In this document: piece after piece, positions 9,649 through 17,441 of the stretch | Numbering within the stretch: the first letter of the stretch is position 1 | How the letters are laid out: each line of letters starts with the position of its first letter | Assembly (NCBI RefSeq): GCF_005116465.1 | Contig: NZ_SWBM01000001.1 | Coordinates: 2,168,038-2,232,037 of the forward strand | Length of the DNA: 64,000 bases | Source: Robertmurraya kyonggiensis | GTDB taxonomy: Bacteria > Bacillota > Bacilli > Bacillales > Cytobacillaceae | Direction: 5' to 3' | Program-made: the position numbers and the translations under genes | The notes under the pieces: generated by a model | Database searches by the model: none | Told to the model about the DNA's origin: nothing | The model's input: only the letters and a program-made list of their open reading frames with translations

Positions 9649-10848
9649 TTACAATTGAAAGTCATAACGATTCCTAAGTCGCATGTAATACAGCCATGTT
9701 CTGACTGTGAATGAACCAAAAATAAAAATACAAAATAAATACATAATCATATTTAGTAAACTCAATCCCGATGTACCATTATTAAGCATCCCAGCAATAA
9801 ATATCACTAGGTATAAAATATACATGCTAACCAGAGGAAGAAACAAAATTGTATATGCGAATGCTACTTTTCTTGCATGTTTTAAGTGATGTAATTTATC
9901 ACTATAGATTTTGGGGCGTTCCTCTTCTTGTGAAAATTCACGGCTCCATATCGTCCACTTTTGTAAAAATGAGTAAGAAATAAAAACACTCTTCCAGCCT
10001 GCTTCTCTATGAATGTCGAAATAGCTTTCATTAGATATATTTTGATAATCAGCACAATAACTTACATTACGAGGAGTACCAATGATAAAGTAGAAAGCTG
10101 TTCCTGTTCTACTGACTCGGTAAAGATTATATCCAAGTCTCTCCATGTTTTCGAGCCATTCTTCAAGTCTATCTGGAGAATACATCCACCCTGGCTTTCT
10201 TTTAACAACCATTTTACCTGAAAGTTTCAATTGCTTTTCTTTTTCCTTACTTAGTCTTCCTTCAGTATGCTTACCACTTTGAAGTTTGCTGGTTTTTTCG
10301 CTAGTCAAATATTTGTTGGTTTTCTTAATAATGACAACTGAATAGATTGATAAAACAAATATTGCTATTGCAAAGACCAATAAAGAGTATGTTAAAATCC
10401 ACATTGGACTAGGGACAACTTCAACAGGTACATCTTGAAACAAAGAAGAGATCAGCAGACTAAGATTAAATATAGCAATACCCGTCAAATAAATTAAGAT
10501 ACCACTGAAAATGTACATAATTGTCCTATTCCGTTTGATTATGCCATCGCGTACAGAAAAGGTTTTTATTTGTTCAATAGGTTCTTCATTTGAGATTATG
10601 TACCATTTTCCACATTTTATAACCTCTGTCCAACCTTCATCTACTAAAGTCCTAGACAATGAAAAACCATGCGTTTGCTCGTATCCTATTCGGTATGTTA
10701 CTGATTTCGACTTGCCTTGTTGAAAGAAAAAGCAACTCGTCCATCGATTCAATCCTACTAACAAATAACCTTTTTTCGCCATCTCAGAAAGCCACAGTTC
10801 AGTTTTTTTAATGTCGTAGCTCCAAAATGGTTTAACTACTTTAATCAT
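9649..10848 (-). CDS. Membrane protein with two DUF2812 domains
   Basis: A 399-residue protein built as a tandem duplication. Each half begins with a DUF2812 domain (residues about 5-75, KKTELWLSEMAKKGY; and about 220-290, DRLEEWLENMERLGYNLY) and ends with two transmembrane helices (about 115-170 and 330-390). The biochemical role of DUF2812 is unknown. It overlaps the upstream padR by 4 bp, a pairing common in Firmicutes, so the PadR protein probably controls it. No enzyme motif was seen. Confidence 0.78.
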   Translation of the reverse strand: MIKVVKPFWSYDIKKTELWLSEMAKKGYLLVGLNRWTSCFFFQQGKSKSVTYRIGYEQTHGFSLSRTLVDEGWTEVIKCGKWYIISNEEPIEQIKTFSVRDGIIKRNRTIMYIFSGILIYLTGIAIFNLSLLISSLFQDVPVEVVPSPMWILTYSLLVFAIAIFVLSIYSVVIIKKTNKYLTSEKTSKLQSGKHTEGRLSKEKEKQLKLSGKMVVKRKPGWMYSPDRLEEWLENMERLGYNLYRVSRTGTAFYFIIGTPRNVSYCADYQNISNESYFDIHREAGWKSVFISYSFLQKWTIWSREFSQEEERPKIYSDKLHHLKHARKVAFAYTILFLPLVSMYILYLVIFIAGMLNNGTSGLSLLNMIMYLFCIFIFGSFTVRTWLYYMRLRNRYDFQL

Positions 10849-11174
10849 AAAAAATCCTCCTCGTATTTTATGGCATTCTGGTGCAATTCTTTCAGTCTCA
10901 CTATCTCAGCAGCTATTAAATTTTTCCCAATCTCAGTTACCTCATAAACTGTTTTTCTTTCTTCATCAGCGAATACAGTTATTATCCCATCTTTTTGCAT
11001 TTTGGTTAGTGTTCCATAGACTGTACCAGAACCCAATCGAATTCGTGCTCCTGAAATCTCCTCTACATGTTTGACAATCCCATATCCATGCCGCGGAACT
11101 GTTAAGGATAAAAGTATATAAAATGCCGTTTCCGTCATTGGTAAGTACTTTTTTAGCACTTTTTCAAAGTCCAA
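10845..11174 (-). CDS. PadR-family transcriptional regulator
   Basis: Winged-helix repressor of about 110 residues. The PadR core is clear: LPMTETAFYILLSLTVPRHGYGIVKHV, then GSGTVYGTLTKMQKDGII (recognition helix and wing). The frame opens at GTG 11183, but GAGGTGG fits a TTG at 11174 better (MDFEKVL). It is coupled by ATGA to the DUF2812 membrane protein gene, its likely target. Upstream, the direct repeat GACATAT occurs twice about 16 bp apart and could be part of an operator. Confidence 0.85.
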   Translation of the reverse strand: MDFEKVLKKYLPMTETAFYILLSLTVPRHGYGIVKHVEEISGARIRLGSGTVYGTLTKMQKDGIITVFADEERKTVYEVTEIGKNLIAAEIVRLKELHQNAIKYEEDFL

Positions 11175-11347
11175 TATGACCACCTCAATCGGTTTTGCTT
11201 TTATGTATTTTCTTGAATAGCAAATAAATATGTCACAAACAGATATGTCTTGGTATGACTATATCACGCTGTGACCTATCTATCAAGAAAATTTATTCCA
11301 CATATTGGAATTTTCAAAAGGAATCCATATGAACGACTTGCACAAAT

Positions 11348-11388
11348 ATAAAAAGCCCAATTTCTCAATATTAGAATTAAGAAATTGG
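11348..11388 (-). terminator. Orphan terminator-like hairpin
   Basis: On the minus strand CCAATTTCT and AGAAATTGG form a 9-bp stem with a 14-nt loop, followed by GCTTTTTAT. No minus-strand gene lies upstream, so it may be the relic of a lost gene or an insulator ahead of the left padR. Confidence 0.5.
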
Positions 11389-11497
11389 ACGAATAGTGAC
11401 TGATTGCTGAAGAGCAAATACAATTATTCTGTTTTCTACTTTTAGCTTACATTAGTTGAAAATGATTTATCAATTTTGGTCCAATAACTTAAAATTA

Positions 11498-11567
11498 AAC
11501 TAGTTTGTTTTACAAACTAGTTGTTGAATGATACAATATTCTTAACTAATATGTTTTACAAACTAGT
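11498..11567 (+). promoter_or_regulatory. Sigma-A promoter with two PadR-type operators
   Basis: The -35 TTTACA (11509-11514), a 17-bp spacer and -10 TACAAT (11532-11537) form the promoter of the padR at 11579. Operator 1 (11498-11522) is a perfect palindrome with 11-bp arms AACTAGTTTGT/ACAAACTAGTT around TTT and covers the -35. Operator 2 (11545-11567) has the same right arm and a weaker left arm and lies at the transcript start. Their centres are 46 bp apart. Autorepression is inferred. Confidence 0.75.
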
Positions 11568-11578
11568 GAGGTGAGTAA

Positions 11579-11905
11579 ATGAAAGAAACACAGTTATTAA
11601 AAGGCATACTTGAAGGTTGTGTGCTTTCTATTATTAAAGAACAACGTATTTACGGTTATGAACTGGTGCAAACAATGCGTAATTATGGGTTTACAACAAT
11701 CGTAGGCGGAACTATTTATCCTCTCCTGCAAAAATTAGAAAAACAAGGGCTAATTACAAGTTCGGAGCTAACTTCACCCGATGGGCCGAATCGAAAATAC
11801 TTCTTTATTACGACTGAAGGGGAACAACAATTAGAAGATTTTAAAGATCAATGGAGTTCGTTGATTGTAAAAGTGAATCGAATTTTAGAAAAGAACGGAG
11901 AGTGA
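11579..11905 (+). CDS. PadR-family transcriptional regulator
   Basis: A 108-residue winged-helix repressor: residues 1-40 contain LKGILEGCVLSIIKEQRIYGYELVQTM and residues 45-80 the recognition helix and wing (GGTIYPLLQKLEKQGLI). A GAGGTGAGT ribosome site precedes ATG. Two palindromic operators flank its own promoter. It is followed without a gap by a membrane protein gene, the usual arrangement for PadR proteins that govern a single adjacent target. Confidence 0.88.
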   Translation: MKETQLLKGILEGCVLSIIKEQRIYGYELVQTMRNYGFTTIVGGTIYPLLQKLEKQGLITSSELTSPDGPNRKYFFITTEGEQQLEDFKDQWSSLIVKVNRILEKNGE

Positions 11906-12751
11906 GTGGATTTGAAAAATAATACGGCCCAACAATTAGTAGAACAAAATAACAAGGCTCGAGAACAACTAACCCCTGAAAATAAAAAGTACTATGAGGA
12001 TGTACTTGTATATATGAGAACATTCGGGATATTCCACGAAGAATTGGAAACAGAACGACATTTAATGACGATCTTACAAGATATTTTAGAAGCTCAGAAA
12101 CATGGGGAATCGGCAGAAGCGTATTTTGGTAAAAATCCAAAAGAAATTATCGATCAACTGACAAAGCAATTTGAAAAACCCTCATGGAAATCTATTTTTA
12201 AAATAAGTGGTTTGATTTTTTTAATAAGCTCATTCTACACTATTTGCGGAGTCTTTATTGCACCAACATTACAAATTAATGTTCTTGTTCTATTAATGAA
12301 TGGGATATTATCCATTGCATTGGTTTATGGCGCCTTTAAGTTATTACATTGGAGTATTTATATAAAAAAACAATTTCCAAAGATAATTAAATTTTTATTT
12401 GCATGGAGCTTAACCATGATTCCAATTGGATTATTTGTCCTGATTAATTTATATGCACCAAAACGAGGCATTGTGAAAATAGATCCTCCATTTGATTGGA
12501 TAGCCATTGTAATTATTCTCATCTTGGCAACTGTTTATGTTTTATTCAAGAAGAACCGAGACTTCTACGGAGCCCTTGTTTATATTGTCAGTTTAGGTTT
12601 TTTTGGTTTATTATTAAGGATTCCACAAACGAAGGAATTGTTCCAAGGGGGTAAAAATCCAACATTTCTTGTTCTGGCTATTATTTTGCCTCTTGCACTC
12701 TTTGGACTAGTCAATTGGTTGGTTCTTCGAAAAATGAATGATGATAATTAA
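11906..12751 (+). CDS. PadR-linked membrane protein with DUF1129-like layout
   Basis: A 281-residue protein with a soluble N-terminal part (about 1-90) rich in Glu and Gln, containing EAYFGKNPKEIIDQL, and then about six hydrophobic segments (90-275). The layout resembles DUF1129 proteins, which often lie beside padR genes. Function is unknown. Translation starts at GTG 11906, directly after the PadR stop, with GGAGAG inside the padR end; TTG 11912 is a possible alternative. A strong terminator follows at 12794. Confidence 0.7.
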   Translation: MDLKNNTAQQLVEQNNKAREQLTPENKKYYEDVLVYMRTFGIFHEELETERHLMTILQDILEAQKHGESAEAYFGKNPKEIIDQLTKQFEKPSWKSIFKISGLIFLISSFYTICGVFIAPTLQINVLVLLMNGILSIALVYGAFKLLHWSIYIKKQFPKIIKFLFAWSLTMIPIGLFVLINLYAPKRGIVKIDPPFDWIAIVIILILATVYVLFKKNRDFYGALVYIVSLGFFGLLLRIPQTKELFQGGKNPTFLVLAIILPLALFGLVNWLVLRKMNDDN

Positions 12752-12793
12752 CTATGGATAAGACATATTCAATTCAATAGCCAAACATGAATT

Positions 12794-12829
12794 AGGCGCG
12801 ATCTCTATTGATAATCGCGCCTTTTACTT
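12794..12829 (+). terminator. Terminator after the PadR/membrane protein operon
   Basis: A 9-bp G+C-rich stem AGGCGCGAT/ATCGCGCCT is followed by TTTTACTT. Confidence 0.85.
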
Positions 12830-12894
12830 GTTATAAAAAATACAAACCCATAATTTAAAATATTGCACATAATATATTTGTACATTTTGTTAAA

Positions 12895-13473
12895 TTAATA
12901 TAAACTTTCAATCTCAACATTTTTTGGCAGCTTAAATGGATTCTCTTTATTTATTCTGTCATAAAACATTATTCCGTTTAAATGATCTATTTCATGTTGG
13001 ATAACAATGGAACCATATCCTTTAAATTTAAAGATTTGTTCTTGCCCATTTATGTCATATGCTTTTACCTTAATTCTCTCATATCGCGTAACAAATCCCT
13101 TTACTTCTCTATCAACCGAAAGGCAACCTTCTCCTTCAGGTAAATAAATCATATTTAGAGAATGGCTGATGGTTTTTGGATTAATTAACATAAATTCTTT
13201 ATCTTTTTGTCCATCATCAAATAATGCTGCAAACATACGTTTATCAAGGCCAATTTGATTAGCAGATAATCCTGATCCTGGACGAAGTTTATATTTTTTT
13301 GAGATATTTGGGTCTTGACTGTTTTTTAAGTATTGAAGCATACATAGTAAAGCATCTTTATCTTGATTAGAAACTGGAATTCTAACCTCTTCAGTATCCT
13401 TTCGCAATATTGCAGAACCTTCTTTTACTATATCTTTCATCGTAATTATATATTCCGAGTTAAATTTATTCAT
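12895..13473 (-). CDS. def: Peptide deformylase (additional, type 2-like)
   Basis: Metal enzyme that removes the formyl group from the N-terminal methionine of new proteins. The three deformylase motifs are present: GSGLSANQIG, EGCLSV (metal Cys) and QHEIDHLNG (two metal His and the catalytic Glu). The insertion between motifs 1 and 2 is that of Gram-positive enzymes. GAGGTG fits ATG 13473 (192 residues) rather than the GTG at 13482. It stands alone between unrelated genes, not beside fmt, so it is probably a second copy. A spare deformylase can protect against inhibitors such as actinonin; that role is inferred. Confidence 0.92.
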   Translation of the reverse strand: MNKFNSEYIITMKDIVKEGSAILRKDTEEVRIPVSNQDKDALLCMLQYLKNSQDPNISKKYKLRPGSGLSANQIGLDKRMFAALFDDGQKDKEFMLINPKTISHSLNMIYLPEGEGCLSVDREVKGFVTRYERIKVKAYDINGQEQIFKFKGYGSIVIQHEIDHLNGIMFYDRINKENPFKLPKNVEIESLY

Positions 13474-13571
13474 AAAAAACACCTCAAATCCTTTTTAACT
13501 TAAATTACTTCGTTCGAAACTAGCGTCTCCACTTTTTAGAAACGTACCTATATATTTAATAATCATTTTTA

Positions 13572-13964
13572 TTACTTGTATTTCTTCGAATAAATAAATT
13601 CTGTAATTGGTACCGTAATAAATGTAAGACCCACCACTATAACCAGTGGATAATTATCAATATTATTAAAGCTTCCAGTTCCTTCAGAAATAAATAGTAT
13701 TAAACCAGAAAGAACCATTAGAACATAATAACCTATTTTGGCACTTTGTGTTTCAATATGTTTATCTAATTCATCTTTATCGCCACCGCCTAAACGATGA
13801 CCCCAATTCAACCAATTAAAAAAATAACTTAAAGCAAGAAAACTAAAGAATATAGAACCAGCATCAATAATTTCAAATCTTATCCACTTGTATAAAGAGA
13901 ATCCTGCTATAGATAAGAAAACTATAAAGACTAAAACTGCAATAATTTTTTTTGTTTTATTCAT
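13572..13964 (-). CDS. Small membrane protein paired with an HTH regulator
   Basis: A 130-residue protein with four predicted membrane segments (residues about 6-27, 34-52, 75-95 and 105-123). Between segments two and three lies a charged loop with GDKDELDKHIETQSAK. This shape is typical of small membrane partners (DUF2178-like) encoded with Xre-type regulators of the kind at 13957. GGAGG fits ATG 13964, which overlaps the end of the regulator gene by 8 bp. Function is unknown; the pair is probably co-regulated. Confidence 0.72.
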   Translation of the reverse strand: MNKTKKIIAVLVFIVFLSIAGFSLYKWIRFEIIDAGSIFFSFLALSYFFNWLNWGHRLGGGDKDELDKHIETQSAKIGYYVLMVLSGLILFISEGTGSFNNIDNYPLVIVVGLTFITVPITEFIYSKKYK

Positions 13965-14169
13965 TCCTTTTGCCTCCATTCTCTGATATAAATAATTCTT
14001 CCATTGAAACTCCTAAAGTCCTTGCAATATCAAATGCTAACTGCAGACTTGGGTCATATTTATTGTTTTCAATGGCATTTATCGTTTGTCTACTTACATT
14101 ACATTTTTCTGCTAAGTTCCCTTGTAAAAGACCGCATTTTTCTCTGTATTCCTTTATTCTATTATCCAT
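13957..14169 (-). CDS. Xre-family HTH regulator (short, YozG-like)
   Basis: A 70-residue protein that is almost only a Cro/C1-type helix-turn-helix: IKEYREKCGLLQGNLAEKCNVSRQTINAIENNKYDPSLQLAFDIAR, ending with VSMEELF. Such minimal regulators usually act as dimers on their own promoter. It is coupled to a small membrane protein. Its promoter has consensus -35 and -10 hexamers overlapped by two palindromes, so tight autorepression is likely. Confidence 0.88.
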   Translation of the reverse strand: MDNRIKEYREKCGLLQGNLAEKCNVSRQTINAIENNKYDPSLQLAFDIARTLGVSMEELFISENGGKRNE

Positions 14170-14193
14170 TTACTACTCCACCTCAAATTTCGG

Positions 14194-14263
14194 TTAGGTG
14201 TAAAATGTTTTTTACACCTAAATTATAAAAAAAGACAAATGAGGTGTCAAACATGTTTTACAC
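14194..14263 (-). promoter_or_regulatory. Consensus sigma-A promoter covered by two operators
   Basis: Minus strand: -35 TTGACA (14245-14250), exactly 17 bp, -10 TATAAT (14222-14227), both perfect. Operator A (14194-14221) is a perfect palindrome with 12-bp arms TTAGGTGTAAAA/TTTTACACCTAA and a 4-bp centre, covering the transcript start. Operator B (14244-14263) has 8-bp arms GTGTCAAA/TTTTACAC with one mismatch and a 4-bp centre, covering the -35. The centres are 46 bp apart. Confidence 0.88.
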
Positions 14264-14308
14264 TCCATTTATCATAAAAACGCTAACCGTTAATTCAATT
14301 TAATCAAC

Positions 14309-14759
14309 CTACTTCATAACAACATTACCGATATATTGAGCATTGCCTCTATCAGTTTGAAGATTTACCTCAATTACATACTCACCCTTTTCTTTTGGAA
14401 AATAGAAGGAAACCTTATTAACTTCTAAATCATATTTCTTATCATTTTGCCAAACTGAAACACTTAACCCTTTGGTCTTAAAATCTGCGTGTTCAAAAAG
14501 CAAATCAACTTTTTCCCCAGTAATAAAGTACATTGGTTGTTGTTTTTTTGCTAACTAAAATGTCATTAGACTCTTTTTCGATTTGGTTGTTATTTTCCCC
14601 ATGCCAATCAATATTTGCTTCTACTAATTCTGCTGACTCAATAGTGCTATCGCTTGATAATTTAACAGAGGGAGGGCTAAAATCATAACTTTCCCCAATG
14701 CATCCTGTCAGAATCAAAGCAAAAAGCAATCCTATAAATAATTTAAGATATATTTTCAT
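14309..14759 (-). pseudogene. Lipoprotein gene split by a frameshift
   Basis: Two frames together encode one small lipoprotein. The first part (from ATG 14759, GAGGTG upstream) has a signal peptide with lipobox LTGC and runs into an early stop. The second part continues in another frame (MYFITGEKVDLLFEHADF and on) to 14309. The switch falls in a seven-A run (14543-14549, T on the plus strand). Removing one A joins the frames as SKKQQPMYFITGEK and gives 149 residues. It may be a real mutation, a sequencing error at the homopolymer, or be rescued by polymerase slippage. The family is not recognised. Confidence 0.72.
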
Positions 14760-15007
14760 ATTACACCTCAAAATTTAAATATACTCTTTCTTCCACTACC
14801 CTGCTTTTCTAATCAAATTAAAAAGAGCTTCTGAACTATTTGTTAAGGATTTAAATGTTATTTTTCAATTGTTACCTATATAGGCATCTCGACAAAGATT
14901 TAAATCATTTTACGTTTCTGCTCACATTACTCTCGTTGTAATTTCACAAATAAGCGAAAATCGATTATACTTGACTAACTATCATATGCAAAAAGGAGGG
15001 ATTTCCT

Positions 15008-15202
15008 ATGACTGAGAATAATCAATCACAAGCTCCAAAAAAGAAAATCAGCCTGCAAGAAGCAATGAAGCAGCAGCTTGAAAACAAAAAGAACCAGACC
15101 TCTGCTGGTAAAGGAAAAATGAATGCCGACCTTTCAACAAAAAAATTGAAAAGCCAGCAATCGAAAAAACCAAGCAATACTCGTAGAAAAATGGGTGTCT
15201 AA
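15008..15202 (+). CDS. Small basic protein of unknown function
   Basis: A 64-residue, very lysine- and glutamine-rich protein (MTENNQSQAPKKKISLQEAM start, NTRRKMGV end). It has no hydrophobic segment and is likely cytosolic and nucleic-acid associated, which is only an inference from its charge. A strong AAGGAGG lies seven bases before the ATG and a terminator follows at 15300, so it looks like a real single-gene unit. I do not recognise a named family. Confidence 0.75.
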   Translation: MTENNQSQAPKKKISLQEAMKQQLENKKNQTSAGKGKMNADLSTKKLKSQQSKKPSNTRRKMGV

Positions 15203-15299
15203 TTAAGAGGCAAAATCGGGGACATATCGCCTTGGTAACAAATGCAGGCTAACAGATGGACAGATCGGACGAGTACATACACCTAACGAGAATATGTTA

Positions 15300-15327
15300 A
15301 AAAGCATTCACCTGAATGCTTTTTTTG
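15300..15327 (+). terminator. Terminator after the small basic protein gene
   Basis: AAGCATTCA/TGAATGCTT stem with a 2-nt loop, followed by seven T. Confidence 0.85.
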
Positions 15328-15449
15328 TTTACGCTTTTTACTATTTTAAACATTATTCTTAAAGTATAAAGCAGGGTAGTCGTATATCAAAAATCAAAAA
15401 TGCAATTCCTTCTTAAAGATTCACTCCGAATAGCGGAAGAAGGCCATTA

Positions 15450-15884
15450 TCATTTTTCTAAAATCAAATAATCCTTTGTTTTAGATACTGCAATAGAATT
15501 CTTGTTAGCAAAACCAATAAGATCTGTATATACATCATCGGGTTCAAAACGTAAAACACGAGTATTAAATCCTTTTTTGGGTTTGATAATAGCCCCTTTT
15601 TTCGCCCAACCAATACGTATAAATTTTATTTGATTTATTTGATTAGGTTCAAATTCCTTTTGATAAATAGGGATCTTAAATATAAATATTTGATATATTA
15701 GATAATCTTCGTTGATTGTCAATTTATATTTGATAAAAACAGCAACTAAAAGGAAAATAGGTAGTGCTATTCGTAAGAACAAATTCCCTTTCTCATAACC
15801 ATATACATTTATACTTGAAGTTAATGCAACCATTGCAAATAGAAAAACTATAATACCTTGTTGAGTTTTTGCATGATAAGTCAA
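15450..15884 (-). CDS. Two-TM protein with a PH-like C-terminal domain
   Basis: A 144-residue protein. Residues 8-25 and 35-52 are hydrophobic helices, followed by a beta-rich domain (about 55-144) with a pattern like bacterial PH or YdbT/EbsA-type domains. Start is TTG with an AAGGGGGG site. Not recognised beyond this; function unknown. It stands alone in the accessory region. Confidence 0.6.
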   Translation of the reverse strand: MTYHAKTQQGIIVFLFAMVALTSSINVYGYEKGNLFLRIALPIFLLVAVFIKYKLTINEDYLIYQIFIFKIPIYQKEFEPNQINQIKFIRIGWAKKGAIIKPKKGFNTRVLRFEPDDVYTDLIGFANKNSIAVSKTKDYLILEK

Positions 15885-16127
15885 CTATATCCCCCCTTCT
15901 GCTAAATGATTCTATTAAGTTAAGACCACATTCAAATTTCTTGTTAATCAATTCTGCTCCTTTACTTCAATAAAAAGGACCCTTCTTCTAGAGCCATATA
16001 AACTTTAATCTATTACACTAGTAAAACTATAATTTGATAGGAAATTGCGAGTTAACTTTTTCTCCTTGCGGTTTCTCCCTTAATCTGTTTTTCATCTTTC
16101 CTTCTATACTCCACTCATTGTTAAAAT

Positions 16128-16610
16128 TTATAGATTAATTTCATCTATTCCTATCACAGACGAATCGATAATTTCTAGTTCCCTTTTTGCTTCTGCTTTC
16201 GAACGATAAACGGTAATTTTATCATAGGGTTTCAAGTTGTCTTGCCATGATTCTGTATTACTCAGAAAATCTTCTCCGTTTTCAGAAATTATAAAGCACT
16301 CTAACTCCCTATTGATATAACAAATTGGTGCGTCACTTCTTAGGTCACATTGTTGGCCAAGGGTTCCGATATATCCACCTTTACTATCTTTTGCCATAAT
16401 ATCCACATGTGGAACCGTGAAAAATTCTATATGTGGAATATTATCATCAAATATAAATTGAATATCGTAATTGTTAGCATATCTTTGATACTCCTCATTT
16501 CTATCATTAACACTCATAGAAAAAATTGTTGTACCTGCTGATATAATCTCAGTATCTTCTATATTTACGGCTCCAGGTAATTCTTTTCTATCTAGATAAA
16601 CTTTTCGCAC
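16128..16610 (-). CDS. Hypothetical soluble protein
   Basis: A 160-residue acidic protein without signal peptide or membrane segment. A perfect AAGGAGG six to seven bases before GTG 16610 supports real expression. Sequence contains a LGQQCDLRSDAPICYINRE stretch with two cysteines and a C-terminal charged helix. No family recognised; it may be an immunity-type or accessory protein but nothing shows this. Confidence 0.6.
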   Translation of the reverse strand: MRKVYLDRKELPGAVNIEDTEIISAGTTIFSMSVNDRNEEYQRYANNYDIQFIFDDNIPHIEFFTVPHVDIMAKDSKGGYIGTLGQQCDLRSDAPICYINRELECFIISENGEDFLSNTESWQDNLKPYDKITVYRSKAEAKRELEIIDSSVIGIDEINL

Positions 16611-16752
16611 ATTTAACCTCCTTCTAACCTTGTTTTACAGAAAATGTCCATACCTGTTTGAAGAAATCTGCCTCATTAATACAAGAATGACTTCAACAAT
16701 AATAAACCATAATACTTCTTGAATTATCGCCCGTTAGCTTTACAAGTAAAAA

Positions 16753-17331
16753 CTAATTTTCAACTATTTTGTTCTCTGTTCCATTTACAATTCTCTTTAT
16801 ATTTTGTCGATGTAGAATGATTATCGATACACTTATTAGTAGAGTAAGTACTATGATAACTTTATCTTCAAATATAAGACTGTAAACAAATAATGCTATA
16901 CTAGCCAACATTGAACTTAGTGATACATACTTAGTAAATAGTAAAGTTAAGACAAACATAACAAAACCAACAAAAACCCCCAATGGAGTCAAAAACAAGA
17001 AAACTCCAGTTGCTGTTGCAACAGCCTTACCACCTTTAAAACTAGCAAAAACAGAAAATATGTGCCCTAATATGGCTAATAATCCACATACAATAGGATT
17101 AACTGTAGTACCAAGTAACAGTGGAAGTAAACAAGCAAATGTACCTTTTAATATATCTGCAAGTGCAACGATTACTCCTGCTTTCATACCTAAAACTCTA
17201 TAAGCATTAGTTGCACCAAGATTACCACTACCGTAATCACGAATATCTTTCTTATAAAACATTTTACCTATTACTAAAGCAAATGAGATTGAGCCAATTA
17301 AATAACTTAGTATCAAAGTTATAATGTACAA
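16753..17331 (-). CDS. plsY: Glycerol-3-phosphate acyltransferase PlsY
   Basis: Membrane enzyme that makes lysophosphatidate by transferring the acyl group from acyl-phosphate to glycerol-3-phosphate. The 192-residue protein has the PlsY motifs: GSISFALVIGK near the N-terminus, YGSGNLGATNAYRVLG, and GHIFSVFASFKGGKAVATATG. Five or more hydrophobic helices fit the known topology. It starts at TTG with AAGGAG eight bases upstream. Its place among accessory genes, away from parE/parC, suggests a second copy. Confidence 0.92.
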   Translation of the reverse strand: MYIITLILSYLIGSISFALVIGKMFYKKDIRDYGSGNLGATNAYRVLGMKAGVIVALADILKGTFACLLPLLLGTTVNPIVCGLLAILGHIFSVFASFKGGKAVATATGVFLFLTPLGVFVGFVMFVLTLLFTKYVSLSSMLASIALFVYSLIFEDKVIIVLTLLISVSIIILHRQNIKRIVNGTENKIVEN

Positions 17332-17441
17332 AGTATTATCTCCTTACATAATTTGTTAAGTAAGTATTTCTATTATTGCATTTGATTTCCTGCAATCCTT
17401 CTTACATTAACCCCGATAGTTGAATAAGTTCTTTTTTAGAG

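Larger units (their letters stand above)
11184..11578. other. Intergenic region between two divergent padR modules
   Basis: This 395-bp AT-rich stretch holds the upstream region of the left padR, an orphan minus-strand terminator-like hairpin at 11348-11388, and the promoter and two operators of the right padR at 11498-11567. No coding sequence was seen. Confidence 0.6.
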
